A stretch of 64,000 nucleotides of DNA from Alphaproteobacteria bacterium (GCA_028284945.1 JANQQJ010000036.1:47399-111398), one strand, 5' to 3'. Positions 52,501 through 60,935 are shown, numbered from the stretch's first letter. The notes: generated from the letters alone by a model not told the origin. Translations and numbers: made by a program.

Positions 52501-52953
52501 TCAATTGGGGTTCAGCAGGATGTCGAGCTCCGAGTTAACGAAGCCGTACCATTTGTGCTCATAGTCCACATTGTGTTTACGGACCTCCGACCACGAGAAG
52601 TTAGACGTGCAAATCCAGGCGGCGCAGTCGCTCAACTTGATCTGCAGTTTGACGGTTAGGTAGGCGCCATTCTTGCAGGTGGTGACATAGCGGGTTCTGG
52701 TGACGCTGCCGCTGAAGGGTGGTCCGACGGTAACCGGCTGGAGCCAGCCGGGCACTTTCCAATGATCGCTGGAATTCGCGCAGGTATTGCCATTGCCCGG
52801 GTCTTCGTAATTGATGACATAGTTCCAGCTGGCGGCGTTGGTGTCCCAGTCGCCTTCAGAGGCTGTCATGTCAATGTTTGCGTTGGCGCTCGCCGTGCCG
52901 GACAGGCTCAGGATGCCGGTACCAATTAGGATCGCATAAAGCATGTTTCTCAT
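52501..52953 (-). CDS. Secreted small protein, family A (four-Cys), member 2
   Basis: A protein of 150 aa, signal peptide MRNMLYAILIGTGILSLSG with cleavage after TASA. Family-A landmarks: EGDWDTNAASWNYVI, DPGNGNTCA, GPPFSGS-x-TRTRYVTTCKNG, LSDC, WIC, WYG, LDILLNPN. The ATG at 52953 is preferred because AAGGACA lies upstream. An in-frame ATG at 52980 overlaps the preceding gene's stop (TAATG) and would add nine residues. Function unknown. Confidence 0.85.
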   Translation of the reverse strand: MRNMLYAILIGTGILSLSGTASANANIDMTASEGDWDTNAASWNYVINYEDPGNGNTCANSSDHWKVPGWLQPVTVGPPFSGSVTRTRYVTTCKNGAYLTVKLQIKLSDCAAWICTSNFSWSEVRKHNVDYEHKWYGFVNSELDILLNPN

Positions 52954-52979
52954 GGTGCGTTTATGTCCTTTGTTCGCCA

Positions 52980-53441
52980 TTAGTTAGGGTTGATGAGGAT
53001 GTCGAGTTCTTTGTTAACAAGTCCATACCACTCGTGGTCATAGCTCAGGCCGTGCCGCCGGATCTCTTGCCATGACCAGTTGGTGGTGCAAATCCACGCC
53101 CCGCAGCTCGTCAGATCGATCTTCAGCTTGACGGTCAAATAGTCGCCGTTCTTGCATGTGGTGACGTATCGGGTCTTGTGCTTGCTGCCGGAAAATGGCG
53201 GTTCCATTTCGATCGGCACGAGATAACCGCTGGACTGCCACGTGCTGCCTGAGTTTGCACAGGAATTGCCATTATTGGGATCGTCCGAGGTGATATGATA
53301 GTGCCACGTCGTTGCGCGACTGTTCCAGTCGCCCTCAAAGGCGATCATATCGATAGAAGCCGTAGCATTCGCGGCCCCAGGGACCGCCCAGAAGGTGGCG
53401 CCAAGAGCCATGGCAGCCAAGACTGACCGAAGAGTCTTCAT
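52980..53441 (-). CDS. Secreted small protein, family A (four-Cys), member 3
   Basis: A protein of 153 aa. First gene of the leftward family-A trio, with GGGAGG before the ATG. Signal peptide ends at ANA (about residue 26). It shares DPNNGNSCANSG, PPFSGSKHKTRYVTTCKNG, LTSCGAWICT and YDHEWYG...LDILINPN with member 2, and is very similar to it overall. Function unknown; divergent from the lectin-led operon. Confidence 0.87.
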   Translation of the reverse strand: MKTLRSVLAAMALGATFWAVPGAANATASIDMIAFEGDWNSRATTWHYHITSDDPNNGNSCANSGSTWQSSGYLVPIEMEPPFSGSKHKTRYVTTCKNGDYLTVKLKIDLTSCGAWICTTNWSWQEIRRHGLSYDHEWYGLVNKELDILINPN

Positions 53442-53767
53442 GAATCCAACCTCCCAGTTTTTCGCACAGTGAGGCACTGCCCACACCCTGCAAACCAAAA
53501 AGGTAATGTCGCAACCATGAGTGTGCCATACCTGAAATAAAAAGAAAGTACACAAACAACCCTTGGTTACTAATTTCGAAGAATCTTACATGTTTTCCTG
53601 GCGGAACGAATTCGGCATACTAAGTCCTACTGGGCATCGGGGGCATGCGGGAGGTCCAGTGACTTTCGAACCACCAAATCAAACGGGTTGCAGCGCGACG
53701 CGCTCGCATGGCTGACGCCATAGCGCCCCATACGTGTACAGAGAATGGTTCTTCAAAGGGGGATTAC
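53442..53767. other. 326-bp divergent intergenic region between family A and the lectin operon
   Basis: No gene is supported here. It must hold the promoters of the leftward family-A genes and the rightward lectin operon. TTTCGAA occurs twice (about 53574 and 53663), which might be a shared operator, but no confident promoter or terminator is called. The strip looks more AT-rich than its surroundings by eye. Confidence 0.5.
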
Positions 53768-54640
53768 ATGATGCTTGAATCAGATACAAAGAACAGGGTG
53801 AAACGAGTTCAAGCACTCTGTTTTTCTCTGATCTTTGCCTTTTCCAGCTTAGTCGTGGGTGTAGCCGCACAAGCGGATGGGTTTACCGTTTATTCTGGCG
53901 ACAAGTGGAACGGTACCAGTCGGGGCACCTCTCCCTATGGCAAGTACGAAATCACACACACAACGGAATGGCATGGCCCGGGTAACAACTATCAGTTAGG
54001 CGGTGTCCATTCTATCAATTCGATCAAGTATACCAAGTCGGACGCCAGCTTTAACCTCGTAGGCAAGGCTTGCGTCTGCACTGGCAATAATCAGAACTGT
54101 CTCAAATTCACCGGCACCCGGATGGCCTATTTAGGCAAGGCCTATAACGCGAACTTTACAACAATGGGGTTCAATAATTTTGGTGGGTGCGGCCAATATG
54201 GCCGGACCATCAATGGCCGTATTGCCGGCTATATCAGGCTGCGGTCATCGCGCGGGCATTGCGTCCAGTCGAAGAACAATCCCGCATCAGGCGGCGCGCT
54301 TCACTACTGGGCGTCCTGTGGTACAGGCGACAATCAACAGCGGCGGGTCATTTCCTATCACAATCACGAACTGAAGTTCGCCAGCGACACCAGCCTGTGT
54401 CTGGCCACCGGCAGCTCCGTTTCCAGCGGCTCAAGCGTCAAGCTTGAGCGCTGCAGCAGCGTGTCCTCGAGCCGGAAGCAATGGACCTATGACCATACCA
54501 ATCACAAGATCATGCTGATGGCTGACACGTCTTATTGCCTGGCCACATCCGCCAAGAGCGACGGCGCCGGGATTGTGGTCGAAAAATGCTCGGTAGGCTC
54601 AAAAGCCAGGTGGCAAATCACCTGGAGCCAAGACCACTAA
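53768..54640 (+). CDS. Secreted ricin B-type (beta-trefoil) lectin-domain protein
   Basis: A protein of 290 aa (ATG at 53768 after AAGGGGG). Signal peptide cleaved after VAAQA (about residue 36). The N-terminal mature half (about 37-155) has four Cys and Gly/Asn/Tyr-rich strands of unknown type. The C-terminal half (about 160-288) is a beta-trefoil: three repeats each with a Cys pair (HCVQ...SC; LCLATG...RC; YCLATS...KC) and Q-x-W-like positions (QQR, KQW, ARW). Ricin B domains bind sugars. First gene of an eight-gene co-directional run of secreted proteins. Carbohydrate binding is inferred. Confidence 0.86.
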   Translation: MMLESDTKNRVKRVQALCFSLIFAFSSLVVGVAAQADGFTVYSGDKWNGTSRGTSPYGKYEITHTTEWHGPGNNYQLGGVHSINSIKYTKSDASFNLVGKACVCTGNNQNCLKFTGTRMAYLGKAYNANFTTMGFNNFGGCGQYGRTINGRIAGYIRLRSSRGHCVQSKNNPASGGALHYWASCGTGDNQQRRVISYHNHELKFASDTSLCLATGSSVSSGSSVKLERCSSVSSSRKQWTYDHTNHKIMLMADTSYCLATSAKSDGAGIVVEKCSVGSKARWQITWSQDH

Positions 54641-54667
54641 ATTTCACACCAAGTTTGGAGAGAGCAA

Positions 54668-55249
54668 ATGATTATTCAACGCATCTCAGGCGCGGTTGCG
54701 GCGCTTGCTGCCGGCTTGATGCTGGCGGGCCCTGCTGCGGGCAATACGGCGGCTGGCGCTGGCCCGGATTACAAGCCACAGAAATACTATTGGCACGAGG
54801 ACTGCGAGGACTCGCCTGGCAACAACCTTAAGTGCGTCAAAGTCCGGCAGATGATTGTAATGACCGGGAACTACGATATGGACAAAATTTATGTCAGACT
54901 CGGGGATGACAACAAAAACTGGTGCGGCGCCGATCGGATTTCTGGGGCCGGTAGTTGGGGCATCAACTACTTCCAATGGGGCGTAAATGAAGGTCATACC
55001 CCAACAATAACCCGGTATTATGTCTTGCCTGCCGGCTGTCAGTACCGGTTTCACTTCCGGCACTATTACTCCACCGTCGGTGGGAACGACACGTTCAACA
55101 TATCGATCGATGCCGATGACGACGTCTGCTTCCAGTATGACCTCGACAAATATTATGACACCGATGATGAGCCAGTCACAATTCAGAACTGCCCGCGCCA
55201 GTGGCCAGGGGACACGACTCACCCAAACTACTCGGTCCCGCTGGACTAA
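54668..55249 (+). CDS. Secreted small protein, family B (six-Cys), member 1
   Basis: A protein of 193 aa with a signal peptide (about 25 residues, GPAAG end). Six Cys in the order HEDC, LKC, NWC, AGC, DVC, QNC. Signature W-H-x-D-C-x-x-S-P-G-N-N-L-K-C-V, W-C-G-A-x-R-[IV]-S-G, and R-Y-Y-V-[LV]-P-A-x-C-Q-Y are shared with member 2. The C-terminal P-L-D is also shared. It lies 27 nt after the lectin gene. Function unknown. Confidence 0.86.
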   Translation: MIIQRISGAVAALAAGLMLAGPAAGNTAAGAGPDYKPQKYYWHEDCEDSPGNNLKCVKVRQMIVMTGNYDMDKIYVRLGDDNKNWCGADRISGAGSWGINYFQWGVNEGHTPTITRYYVLPAGCQYRFHFRHYYSTVGGNDTFNISIDADDDVCFQYDLDKYYDTDDEPVTIQNCPRQWPGDTTHPNYSVPLD

Positions 55250-55285
55250 CGGCACTCTGCGCAAATCACATAAGGGAACAATGCT

Positions 55286-55813
55286 ATGAAAACCCTGATA
55301 GCAGCGATGATGTCGGTGCCTCTGTTGCTTGCGGCTGTGTCGCCTGCCAGCGCCGATGTCGATTATGTCTGGCATGACGACTGCAGAGAATCGCCGGGCA
55401 ACAATTTGAAGTGTGTCCGCATCAAGACAATGGTGAAATACCAGGACGGGTCCGGCAAACTTGATGTCCATGTCGACCGGGTGAAATTCATCTTGGAAGA
55501 CTGGTGCGGCGCAGGGCGGGTCAGCGGCGGCACCGGCTGGGGTGTAAACCCGTTTACGCTGACAGGATCGAACGGGGACACGACATTCAACCGTTACTAT
55601 GTTGTTCCGGCCAGTTGCCAATACCATCTCCATGGCAGACGCGTCACGGGCACCGATCACACGGGCGCTGCCGATACGGAAATAAGCTGGTCAAACAGCC
55701 ACAACTGTATCGAGTTCAATATCCAGGACTCCCACGTCAACACCTATTCCTGCACCGAATTCGACAATGGCTGGCCCAAAGACAAAGCCACCGGCCGGGT
55801 GCCGCTGGACTAG
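55286..55813 (+). CDS. Secreted small protein, family B (six-Cys), member 2
   Basis: A protein of 175 aa. Signal peptide ends SPASA (about residue 23). Cys: HDDC, LKC, DWC, ASC, HNC, YSC, in the same spacing logic as member 1. It is also related to family C through the W-H-x-x-C opening, the C-V-[RK]-[IV] block and the P-x-x-C-x-x-x-x-H-x-R motif. Function unknown. Confidence 0.86.
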   Translation: MKTLIAAMMSVPLLLAAVSPASADVDYVWHDDCRESPGNNLKCVRIKTMVKYQDGSGKLDVHVDRVKFILEDWCGAGRVSGGTGWGVNPFTLTGSNGDTTFNRYYVVPASCQYHLHGRRVTGTDHTGAADTEISWSNSHNCIEFNIQDSHVNTYSCTEFDNGWPKDKATGRVPLD

Positions 55814-55842
55814 CGCGCACCGTGCTAAGAGGAATCGGAACC

Positions 55843-56328
55843 ATGGGACATATGTTTAACAAAGCGCTTGTCGCTGTTGCGTTGCTTGCGGGGCTGGCCG
55901 CCCCGGTCGCGGCCAATAACGACCACATTACCTTCACGCTCTACAACAATAGCCCCGACCGGATCTCCGCCACGGCGGGCGGCATGCAGTGCATTGAAGA
56001 CGGCACGACCTATGGGACCGAGCGGCTCAGTTCCGGCAACCATATGCTGTTTACGATCAAGACCGAGTACGACTCTGCGGATTGCAACCCCATGTGGAGC
56101 GGCGATTCGATCATCGTCTACACATTCCGCGACGATGACGGGAACATCATCGGCCAGCTGGAATGGAAGAACCCCGACGGGAAGTTCGACGAAACCTATA
56201 TCAGTGGCGATGACCCCTGGTATCTCCACCACTTCGACTGCTACGCGCAGATCTACAGTGAACAGGTCTCCAGTTGCGACATGGACAATTCCCACCACAC
56301 CACAGGCAGTACCCTAACTTTTGAATGA
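55843..56328 (+). CDS. Secreted small protein, singleton with four Cys
   Basis: A protein of 161 aa. Signal peptide ends APVAA (about residue 24); a second in-frame ATG lies at 55852. The mature chain is rich in Asp and Tyr with four Cys (MQC, ADC, FDC, SSC) and beta-type patterns such as ITFTLYNNSPDRI and IIVYTFRDDDG. I see no clear paralogue in the window. It has AAGAGGA upstream and is embedded in the lectin-led run. Confidence 0.8.
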   Translation: MGHMFNKALVAVALLAGLAAPVAANNDHITFTLYNNSPDRISATAGGMQCIEDGTTYGTERLSSGNHMLFTIKTEYDSADCNPMWSGDSIIVYTFRDDDGNIIGQLEWKNPDGKFDETYISGDDPWYLHHFDCYAQIYSEQVSSCDMDNSHHTTGSTLTFE

Positions 56329-56348
56329 CTCACAGGAGACAGAACAGA

Positions 56349-56747
56349 ATGCTTAAGCACCTACTCGGATCGCTGGCCATCATGGCATTCATAGCAATGG
56401 TAACCGCCCCCGCAATCGCAGGCAATGTGGACGCCGAAAGGTATTGCTCGTTCGGCTATGGCGGCACGAAGTGCGAAATCTCAGTCTTTTACTCGCCCAC
56501 GTTCAGCCCCGGCGAGGAAACGACCTTCACGATTTCTTGCCGCGGAGACAACAGCAGTCTTGTCAGCGTCTACCTGAAAGAGAACAGTGAGCCCGAAAAG
56601 ATCAATTGTACAGCGGAATTGGGCACCATGGATGCAGACTACCCGACCGCAGGCGCATATCAGCAGTATGTATGCAAACGAACCGCGGCGGCCCAGGGCG
56701 ACGTGAGCGTACGTCTGCGCTGGAGCGGCACCTGCAACAAATTCTAA
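56349..56747 (+). CDS. Secreted small protein, singleton with six Cys
   Basis: A protein of 132 aa. The ATG at 56349 follows AGGAGA; an ATG at 56325 overlapping the previous stop has no ribosome site. Signal peptide ends APAIA (about residue 24). Six Cys: RYC, TKC, ISC, INC, YVC, GTC. The closing L-R-W-x-G-T-C resembles the family-C ending W-x-x-x-x-x-G-T-C, so distant relation to family C is possible. Function unknown. Confidence 0.8.
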   Translation: MLKHLLGSLAIMAFIAMVTAPAIAGNVDAERYCSFGYGGTKCEISVFYSPTFSPGEETTFTISCRGDNSSLVSVYLKENSEPEKINCTAELGTMDADYPTAGAYQQYVCKRTAAAQGDVSVRLRWSGTCNKF

Positions 56748-56781
56748 GTCGACACTGTTTATCAAGGGAAGGGGCTTCACC

Positions 56782-57261
56782 ATGAGATTGACCAAGGTCG
56801 CGCTTACGGCGTTCGCAGCACTCGCCCTTGCGGCTGCCGCACCGGCATCGGCCTCCACCTACGAGAGGTATCATCCGAACTGCGACCCCTCCGCCTCGGC
56901 AGCGGATAAGGCAGAGTGCATAAAAATTCGCCTCTATCTTTATAACAGCACGGGTAACAACATCCATTGGGACCGAATTCATGCCAGCATTAATGCAGAC
57001 GAATGCCGCATAACCCTGGAAAACGGCGGCACTAAACTCATCACCGGCCGTCAGAATCTGGATGTCGATTCGGCCACCTGGTACAATGTGGGCCGCTATT
57101 GGCATATGCCCAGGGCCTGCCCTGTGCAGATTCATGCGCGGCACCCGATGGGCATCTTTGCGAAAGATGAGATCTTTTACTTCAACTTCGATTCTGTGAA
57201 GACAGAGAAGGAAATCTGCTGGCGGCTGTCCTGGAACGAGGGCACGCAGGCGGATTGCTGA
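56782..57261 (+). CDS. Secreted small protein, family C (six-Cys), member 1
   Basis: A protein of 159 aa. Signal peptide ends APASA (about 24). Family-C pattern: Y-x-x-[WY]-H-P-x-C, E-C-I-K-[IV]-x-L-Y-L, G-N-N-I-x-W-D-R, A-D-E-C-x-[IV]-T, W-Y-N-V-G-R-x-W-x-M-P-x-x-C, [IV]-H-A-R-H-P and two late Cys. Roughly 60 percent identical by eye to member 2. Strong AAGGGAAGG ribosome site. Function unknown. Confidence 0.87.
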   Translation: MRLTKVALTAFAALALAAAAPASASTYERYHPNCDPSASAADKAECIKIRLYLYNSTGNNIHWDRIHASINADECRITLENGGTKLITGRQNLDVDSATWYNVGRYWHMPRACPVQIHARHPMGIFAKDEIFYFNFDSVKTEKEICWRLSWNEGTQADC

Positions 57262-57363
57262 CGGACCGGGTCGCCTAAGGTGGAACGGGATATGCAAGAA
57301 GTTCTAAGGCCTTCGTGGCTGGCTCACCAAATGGGCTCAAACCAATCGGAAAGGAGACATGGA

Positions 57364-57855
57364 ATGACTCGTTTTTTTGGCCTGTTATTGGCCGGCATGA
57401 TCGTGGTTGCGATGGCACCACCTGCCAGTGCGTCGACTTATACAGCGTGGCACCCCAACTGCCAGGACTCTGCGACAGACAAGGCCGAGTGCATCAAGGT
57501 GCACCTTTACCTCTATAACTCACAGGGCAACAACATCCGCTGGGACCGTCTGTATGCAAACATCAACGCGGATGAATGCCGAATCACGTTGACCAATGGC
57601 AGCACCAAGGTGATCTCGCGCGGGTCGGACATCTATGTGGATTCCGCCACCTGGTACAATGTCGGCCGGCAGTGGTACATGCCGAAAGGTTGCCCGGTTA
57701 AGGTTCACGCCCGGCATCCGATCGACACCTGGTTCCAGAAGGACCAGATCTATTATTTCTACTTCGATGCCGTCACGACGGAGAACAACATCTGCTACCG
57801 GATGGAATGGTACTACGAGAACAAGGGGACCTGCGCTGAGGTGTCTGGCCCTTAG
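57364..57855 (+). CDS. Secreted small protein, family C (six-Cys), member 2
   Basis: A protein of 163 aa. The ATG at 57364 after AAGGAGACATGGA is clearly the real start; a longer frame from 57280 would add 28 residues before the signal peptide. Signal ends PPASA (about 23). All six family-C Cys are present (HPNC, AEC, DEC, KGC, NIC, GTC). Nearest to member 1. Confidence 0.87.
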   Translation: MTRFFGLLLAGMIVVAMAPPASASTYTAWHPNCQDSATDKAECIKVHLYLYNSQGNNIRWDRLYANINADECRITLTNGSTKVISRGSDIYVDSATWYNVGRQWYMPKGCPVKVHARHPIDTWFQKDQIYYFYFDAVTTENNICYRMEWYYENKGTCAEVSGP

Positions 57856-57881
57856 GCTTAAGTGGGATCAGGAGAAGAAGA

Positions 57882-58352
57882 ATGAAGCGACTTGCCGCTA
57901 TTTTCGCAGCAGGCATCTTTTTGGTGGCCGCACCGAACGCGAACGCATCCATCTATGAGATTTGGCATCCCATCTGTGCACCCGCATTCACTCAGAATCC
58001 GGCACAGTGCGTTCGGGTGAAGGTCGAACTCTACAATTCCCAGGGGCAAAGCATCGAGTGGGACCGGATGCACGCCTATATTGATGCCGACCAGTGCCAG
58101 GTCACGCTCGTCGATGGGTCAACCACGATCATTAGTGGCAGAAACGAGATCAGTGTGAGCGATGCCAACTGGCCTGATGTCGGGCGAAGCTGGCATATGC
58201 CCAAAGGCTGTCCCACGACGGTTCATGCCCGGCATCAGACCTCATGGTATGCCAAGGACAATATCTATTACTTCAAGTTCGACAGCGTAAAGATGCAGAA
58301 CGATTTCTGCTGGAAGTTGAACTGGTACGAAGGCACCCAGCAAAGCTGCTGA
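57882..58352 (+). CDS. Secreted small protein, family C (six-Cys), member 3
   Basis: A protein of 156 aa. Signal ends NANA (about 22). Cys: HPIC, AQC, DQC, KGC, DFC, QSC. It keeps E-W-D-R-M-H-A-Y-I and S-W-H-M-P-K-G-C with a V-H-A-R-H end block. Last gene of the eight-gene run; a strong hairpin terminator follows at 58406. Confidence 0.87.
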   Translation: MKRLAAIFAAGIFLVAAPNANASIYEIWHPICAPAFTQNPAQCVRVKVELYNSQGQSIEWDRMHAYIDADQCQVTLVDGSTTIISGRNEISVSDANWPDVGRSWHMPKGCPTTVHARHQTSWYAKDNIYYFKFDSVKMQNDFCWKLNWYEGTQQSC

Positions 58353-58405
58353 GCATTGGGCTGGGCCAGCTTCGGCTGCTCCGGCAACGCGGTGCAGATC
58401 TATTC

Positions 58406-58442
58406 TAGGGGCGCGGTTGCGTCGTGCGATGCCGCGCCCCTA
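58406..58442 (+). terminator. Hairpin terminator between family C members 3 and 4
   Basis: TAGGGGCGCGG (58406-58416) and CCGCGCCCCTA (58432-58442) form a perfect 11-bp stem over a 15-nt loop, followed by TTATTG. It probably ends the lectin-led transcript. Confidence 0.75.
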
Positions 58443-58489
58443 TTATTGAAGACGGCTCCCGGTCTGGGGGCGTAGCCTGGGGGGACAAT

Positions 58490-59017
58490 ATGATCCGAGT
58501 ACTTTCGGTATTGGCGGTCGCTGTCATCGCAATGACGGTCTCGGCGCCAGCGGGTGCATCATCGACAGAAAAGTGGCATCCCATCTGTACGGTGCCCGCC
58601 GAGACGCAGCGGTTGGTTGACCAGGGTGTCGTCACCGCCCCACCTGTTGGTGAGTGCATCCGCATCGATCTTTACCTGATCCACTCCGCCGGTGTCGCCC
58701 TCGACATAGACCGCATCAATGCGCAGATCGACATGAATGAGTGTACTGTCACCATGACGGACGGCTCAACGCACAGCGTCGCAGGCCATCATCATTTCGA
58801 TGTGTCCAATGTTAACTCATCGTCCTCCGCCCACCGGGTCTGGCACTTGCCCAAAGGGTGCGCGATCAAGGTTCACGCCCGGCTACTAATGCCTTGGTAT
58901 GACAAGGACGAAATCTATACCTTTCAGGTCTACGGCGAAATGGCGGACCATGATGTGTGTCTACGGATGGACAGATACTATCAGACGCAAGGTACCTGCG
59001 ATGAGGTGCCAGGTTAG
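58490..59017 (+). CDS. Secreted small protein, family C (six-Cys), member 4
   Basis: A protein of 175 aa (ATG at 58490 after GGGGGGACA). Signal ends APAGA (about 22). Cys: HPIC, GEC, NEC, KGC, DVC, GTC. It has a longer loop between the first two Cys than members 1-3, shared with member 5. A tight pair with member 5 by sequence, so a recent duplication. It begins a new transcript after the terminator. Confidence 0.86.
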   Translation: MIRVLSVLAVAVIAMTVSAPAGASSTEKWHPICTVPAETQRLVDQGVVTAPPVGECIRIDLYLIHSAGVALDIDRINAQIDMNECTVTMTDGSTHSVAGHHHFDVSNVNSSSSAHRVWHLPKGCAIKVHARLLMPWYDKDEIYTFQVYGEMADHDVCLRMDRYYQTQGTCDEVPG

Positions 59018-59059
59018 GTGGGGGCCCTTCCAGGGGTACATGCTGAAAAGGGCGGCGAT

Positions 59060-59596
59060 TTGACCCGACTACTTTCAATAATGGCGGTCGCTGTCGTGGC
59101 GATGACGACCGCAGCGCCAGCTGCTGCATCATCGACGGAGAAATGGCATCCCATCTGTAGATTGTCTACTGAGGTACAGATAGCGGTAGCCCAGGGCATT
59201 ATGCCCGCCCCAGCCATCGGCGAATGTATCCAGATCGATCTTCACCTTGGCCATTCTGCAGGGGTCGGCCTCGACTTTGACCGCATTACCGCGCAGATAG
59301 ACCAGCCTAGCTGCAATGTCACCATGACGGATGGCTCGACACGCAGCGTCACCGGCCATCACTATTTTGATGTGGCCGACGTGCACAGATCGACCCACGC
59401 CCACCGGATTTGGCATATGCCGAGAGGATGCAGGATCAAGGTTCATGCGCGTGAACTGATGTCTTGGTACACCACCGACGAGATCCATGTCTGGAACATC
59501 TATGGAGATCTGACGAACAACGACATATGCCTGCGATACAACAGGTATTACGGGCAGCAGGGCCAGGGCACCTGCGATGAGGTGCCCGCCCACTAA
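59060..59596 (+). CDS. Secreted small protein, family C (six-Cys), member 5
   Basis: A protein of 178 aa. TTG at 59060 is chosen: translated from there the signal peptide (LTRLLSIMAVAVVAMTT) lines up with member 4 (MIRVLSVLAVAVIAMTV), and AAGGGCGG lies upstream. A GTG at 59018 would add 14 residues. Cys: HPIC, GEC, PSC, RGC, DIC, GTC. Nearly parallel to member 4 throughout. Function unknown. Confidence 0.84.
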   Translation: MTRLLSIMAVAVVAMTTAAPAAASSTEKWHPICRLSTEVQIAVAQGIMPAPAIGECIQIDLHLGHSAGVGLDFDRITAQIDQPSCNVTMTDGSTRSVTGHHYFDVADVHRSTHAHRIWHMPRGCRIKVHARELMSWYTTDEIHVWNIYGDLTNNDICLRYNRYYGQQGQGTCDEVPAH

Positions 59597-59612
59597 AGCA
59601 TCGCGAAGGCGG

Positions 59613-60134
59613 TTATTCAGCGGCCTGAGAGGGCGCGACTTCGGGGACTGTTGCGGTCTCGGCCTGATCGAGCTTCTTGAAGGATAGGAAGACCGTGCCG
59701 ATGTTAATGCCCCAGCGGGACACGGTCGCACGGTTGAGCAGGACACCGTCTGACTGAAGCAGCATCCAGTCGTCGAATTTGACCTTCCAGATCTTCTCGC
59801 CGACCGCCAGATTATACTCATACGTCCAGTGGAACGCGTTGCCCGAGCAACGGCCATGTGCGGTGCCGATGGAGTTCGTCTCTGACCCTTCATAGGTATC
59901 GCCGCCGGTTTTTTCGATCACCCAGCGGCGGGATTCGGCGCCTCCGTCTGCATATTCAAATTGTTCTGTCAGCACGAGTGTCCGGCCATCCCAGCTGCCG
60001 GCGATATCGACGGAGAATTCACGGCGAATATTGCCAAAACGGTCCTGAAACATGCCCCAGGCGCGTACATCACCGTCGAAATAGTCTTCAATCTTCAAGT
60101 CGTGCGAAGCGCTTTGAAACTTCTCTATTTTCAT
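59613..60134 (-). CDS. DUF3833 family protein lacking a signal peptide
   Basis: A protein of 173 aa matching the DUF3833 lipoprotein family: A-W-G-M-F-Q-D-R-F-G-N-I-R-R-E-F, GSWDGRTLVL, DDWMLLQSDGVLLNRA. Very similar to the gene at 60357-60935, but without its signal. Directly before the ATG the frame reads Cys-Ser-Thr, as after the paralogue's lipobox, yet no start codon exists upstream before a stop. A hydrophobic stretch in another frame suggests a frameshift. It may be a decaying copy or a cytoplasmic version. Confidence 0.8.
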   Translation of the reverse strand: MKIEKFQSASHDLKIEDYFDGDVRAWGMFQDRFGNIRREFSVDIAGSWDGRTLVLTEQFEYADGGAESRRWVIEKTGGDTYEGSETNSIGTAHGRCSGNAFHWTYEYNLAVGEKIWKVKFDDWMLLQSDGVLLNRATVSRWGINIGTVFLSFKKLDQAETATVPEVAPSQAAE

Positions 60135-60356
60135 CGTGCTGCATCCCCACCAGCAGACGGCAAGCCGACAATCAAAGTTTACGTAGGTGTCCGTGTCGTT
60201 AGGTTTACACCTTGCTGACCCTTGTTCGCGTTACAGGGCGGGGTGGATCACACAAAAATTACGGGTGATGTCAGACAGTGGGGATTGTAGCGATGGCCGG
60301 CTGGCAGGCGGCTGATTTTCAGGACGCCGGTTAACAAATATTGCTCTTGTTAGCGG

Positions 60357-60935
60357 CTATTCGGCTGCCTGCGCTGGAATACGGTCGTACCCTTTGGCGC
60401 TTGCCGAAGAATCCAGTTTTTTGAACGACAGAAAGACCGTGCCGATATTGATGCCCCAGCGTGAGACTTCCGCACGGTTGAGCAGCACACCGTCGGATTG
60501 CAACAGCATCCAGTCATCGAATTTGACCTTCCAGATTTTGTCGCCGACTTTCAGATTGTAGTCATAGACCCAATGGAAGGCGTTTCCCTTGGCTTCGCCG
60601 TGGGCGACTCCAATAGCATTGGTTTCCCGGCCTTCATATGTTGATGGCCCGGTTTTTTCGATTTCCCAGCGCCGGGTCTCAACCTCGCCATCGTCATATT
60701 TGAAGTCTTCATCCAGAACCAGGGTTCGCCCGTCCCACGTGCCGGTAATGTCGACGACGAACTCACGCCTGATATTGCCGAAACGGTCCTGAAACATGCC
60801 CCAGGCGCGGGTTTGCCCCTGAAAATATTCTTCAATGCGCAGATCCGTCGACGCGCTCTGGAAGTTCTCAATTTTCATCGTGCTGCATGCGCCTGCTATC
60901 ATTCCACAGACAACTGTCAGAAATAGACGACGCAC
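60357..60935 (-). CDS. DUF3833 family lipoprotein
   Basis: A protein of 192 aa. GTG start (GGGTGAGG upstream) and lipoprotein signal ending in IAGAC-S (Cys17). It is a full-length DUF3833 protein, about 85 percent like its downstream neighbour by eye. Family function is unknown; it should be tethered to the inner or outer membrane. It lies between the secreted-protein array and the separate family-A member, on the minus strand. Confidence 0.86.
   Translation of the reverse strand: MRRLFLTVVCGMIAGACSTMKIENFQSASTDLRIEEYFQGQTRAWGMFQDRFGNIRREFVVDITGTWDGRTLVLDEDFKYDDGEVETRRWEIEKTGPSTYEGRETNAIGVAHGEAKGNAFHWVYDYNLKVGDKIWKVKFDDWMLLQSDGVLLNRAEVSRWGINIGTVFLSFKKLDSSASAKGYDRIPAQAAE

Noticed and set aside
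54686..55660. A 324-codon open frame opposite the family B genes
   Set aside because: Antisense to two genes with signal peptides and shared Cys patterns; the composition is typical of a shadow.
52021..59596. Idea that the secreted array is a class II bacteriocin or lanthipeptide cluster
   Set aside because: The products are 130-190 aa with Sec signals, no double-glycine leaders, no modification enzymes, no dedicated ABC exporter and no immunity genes.
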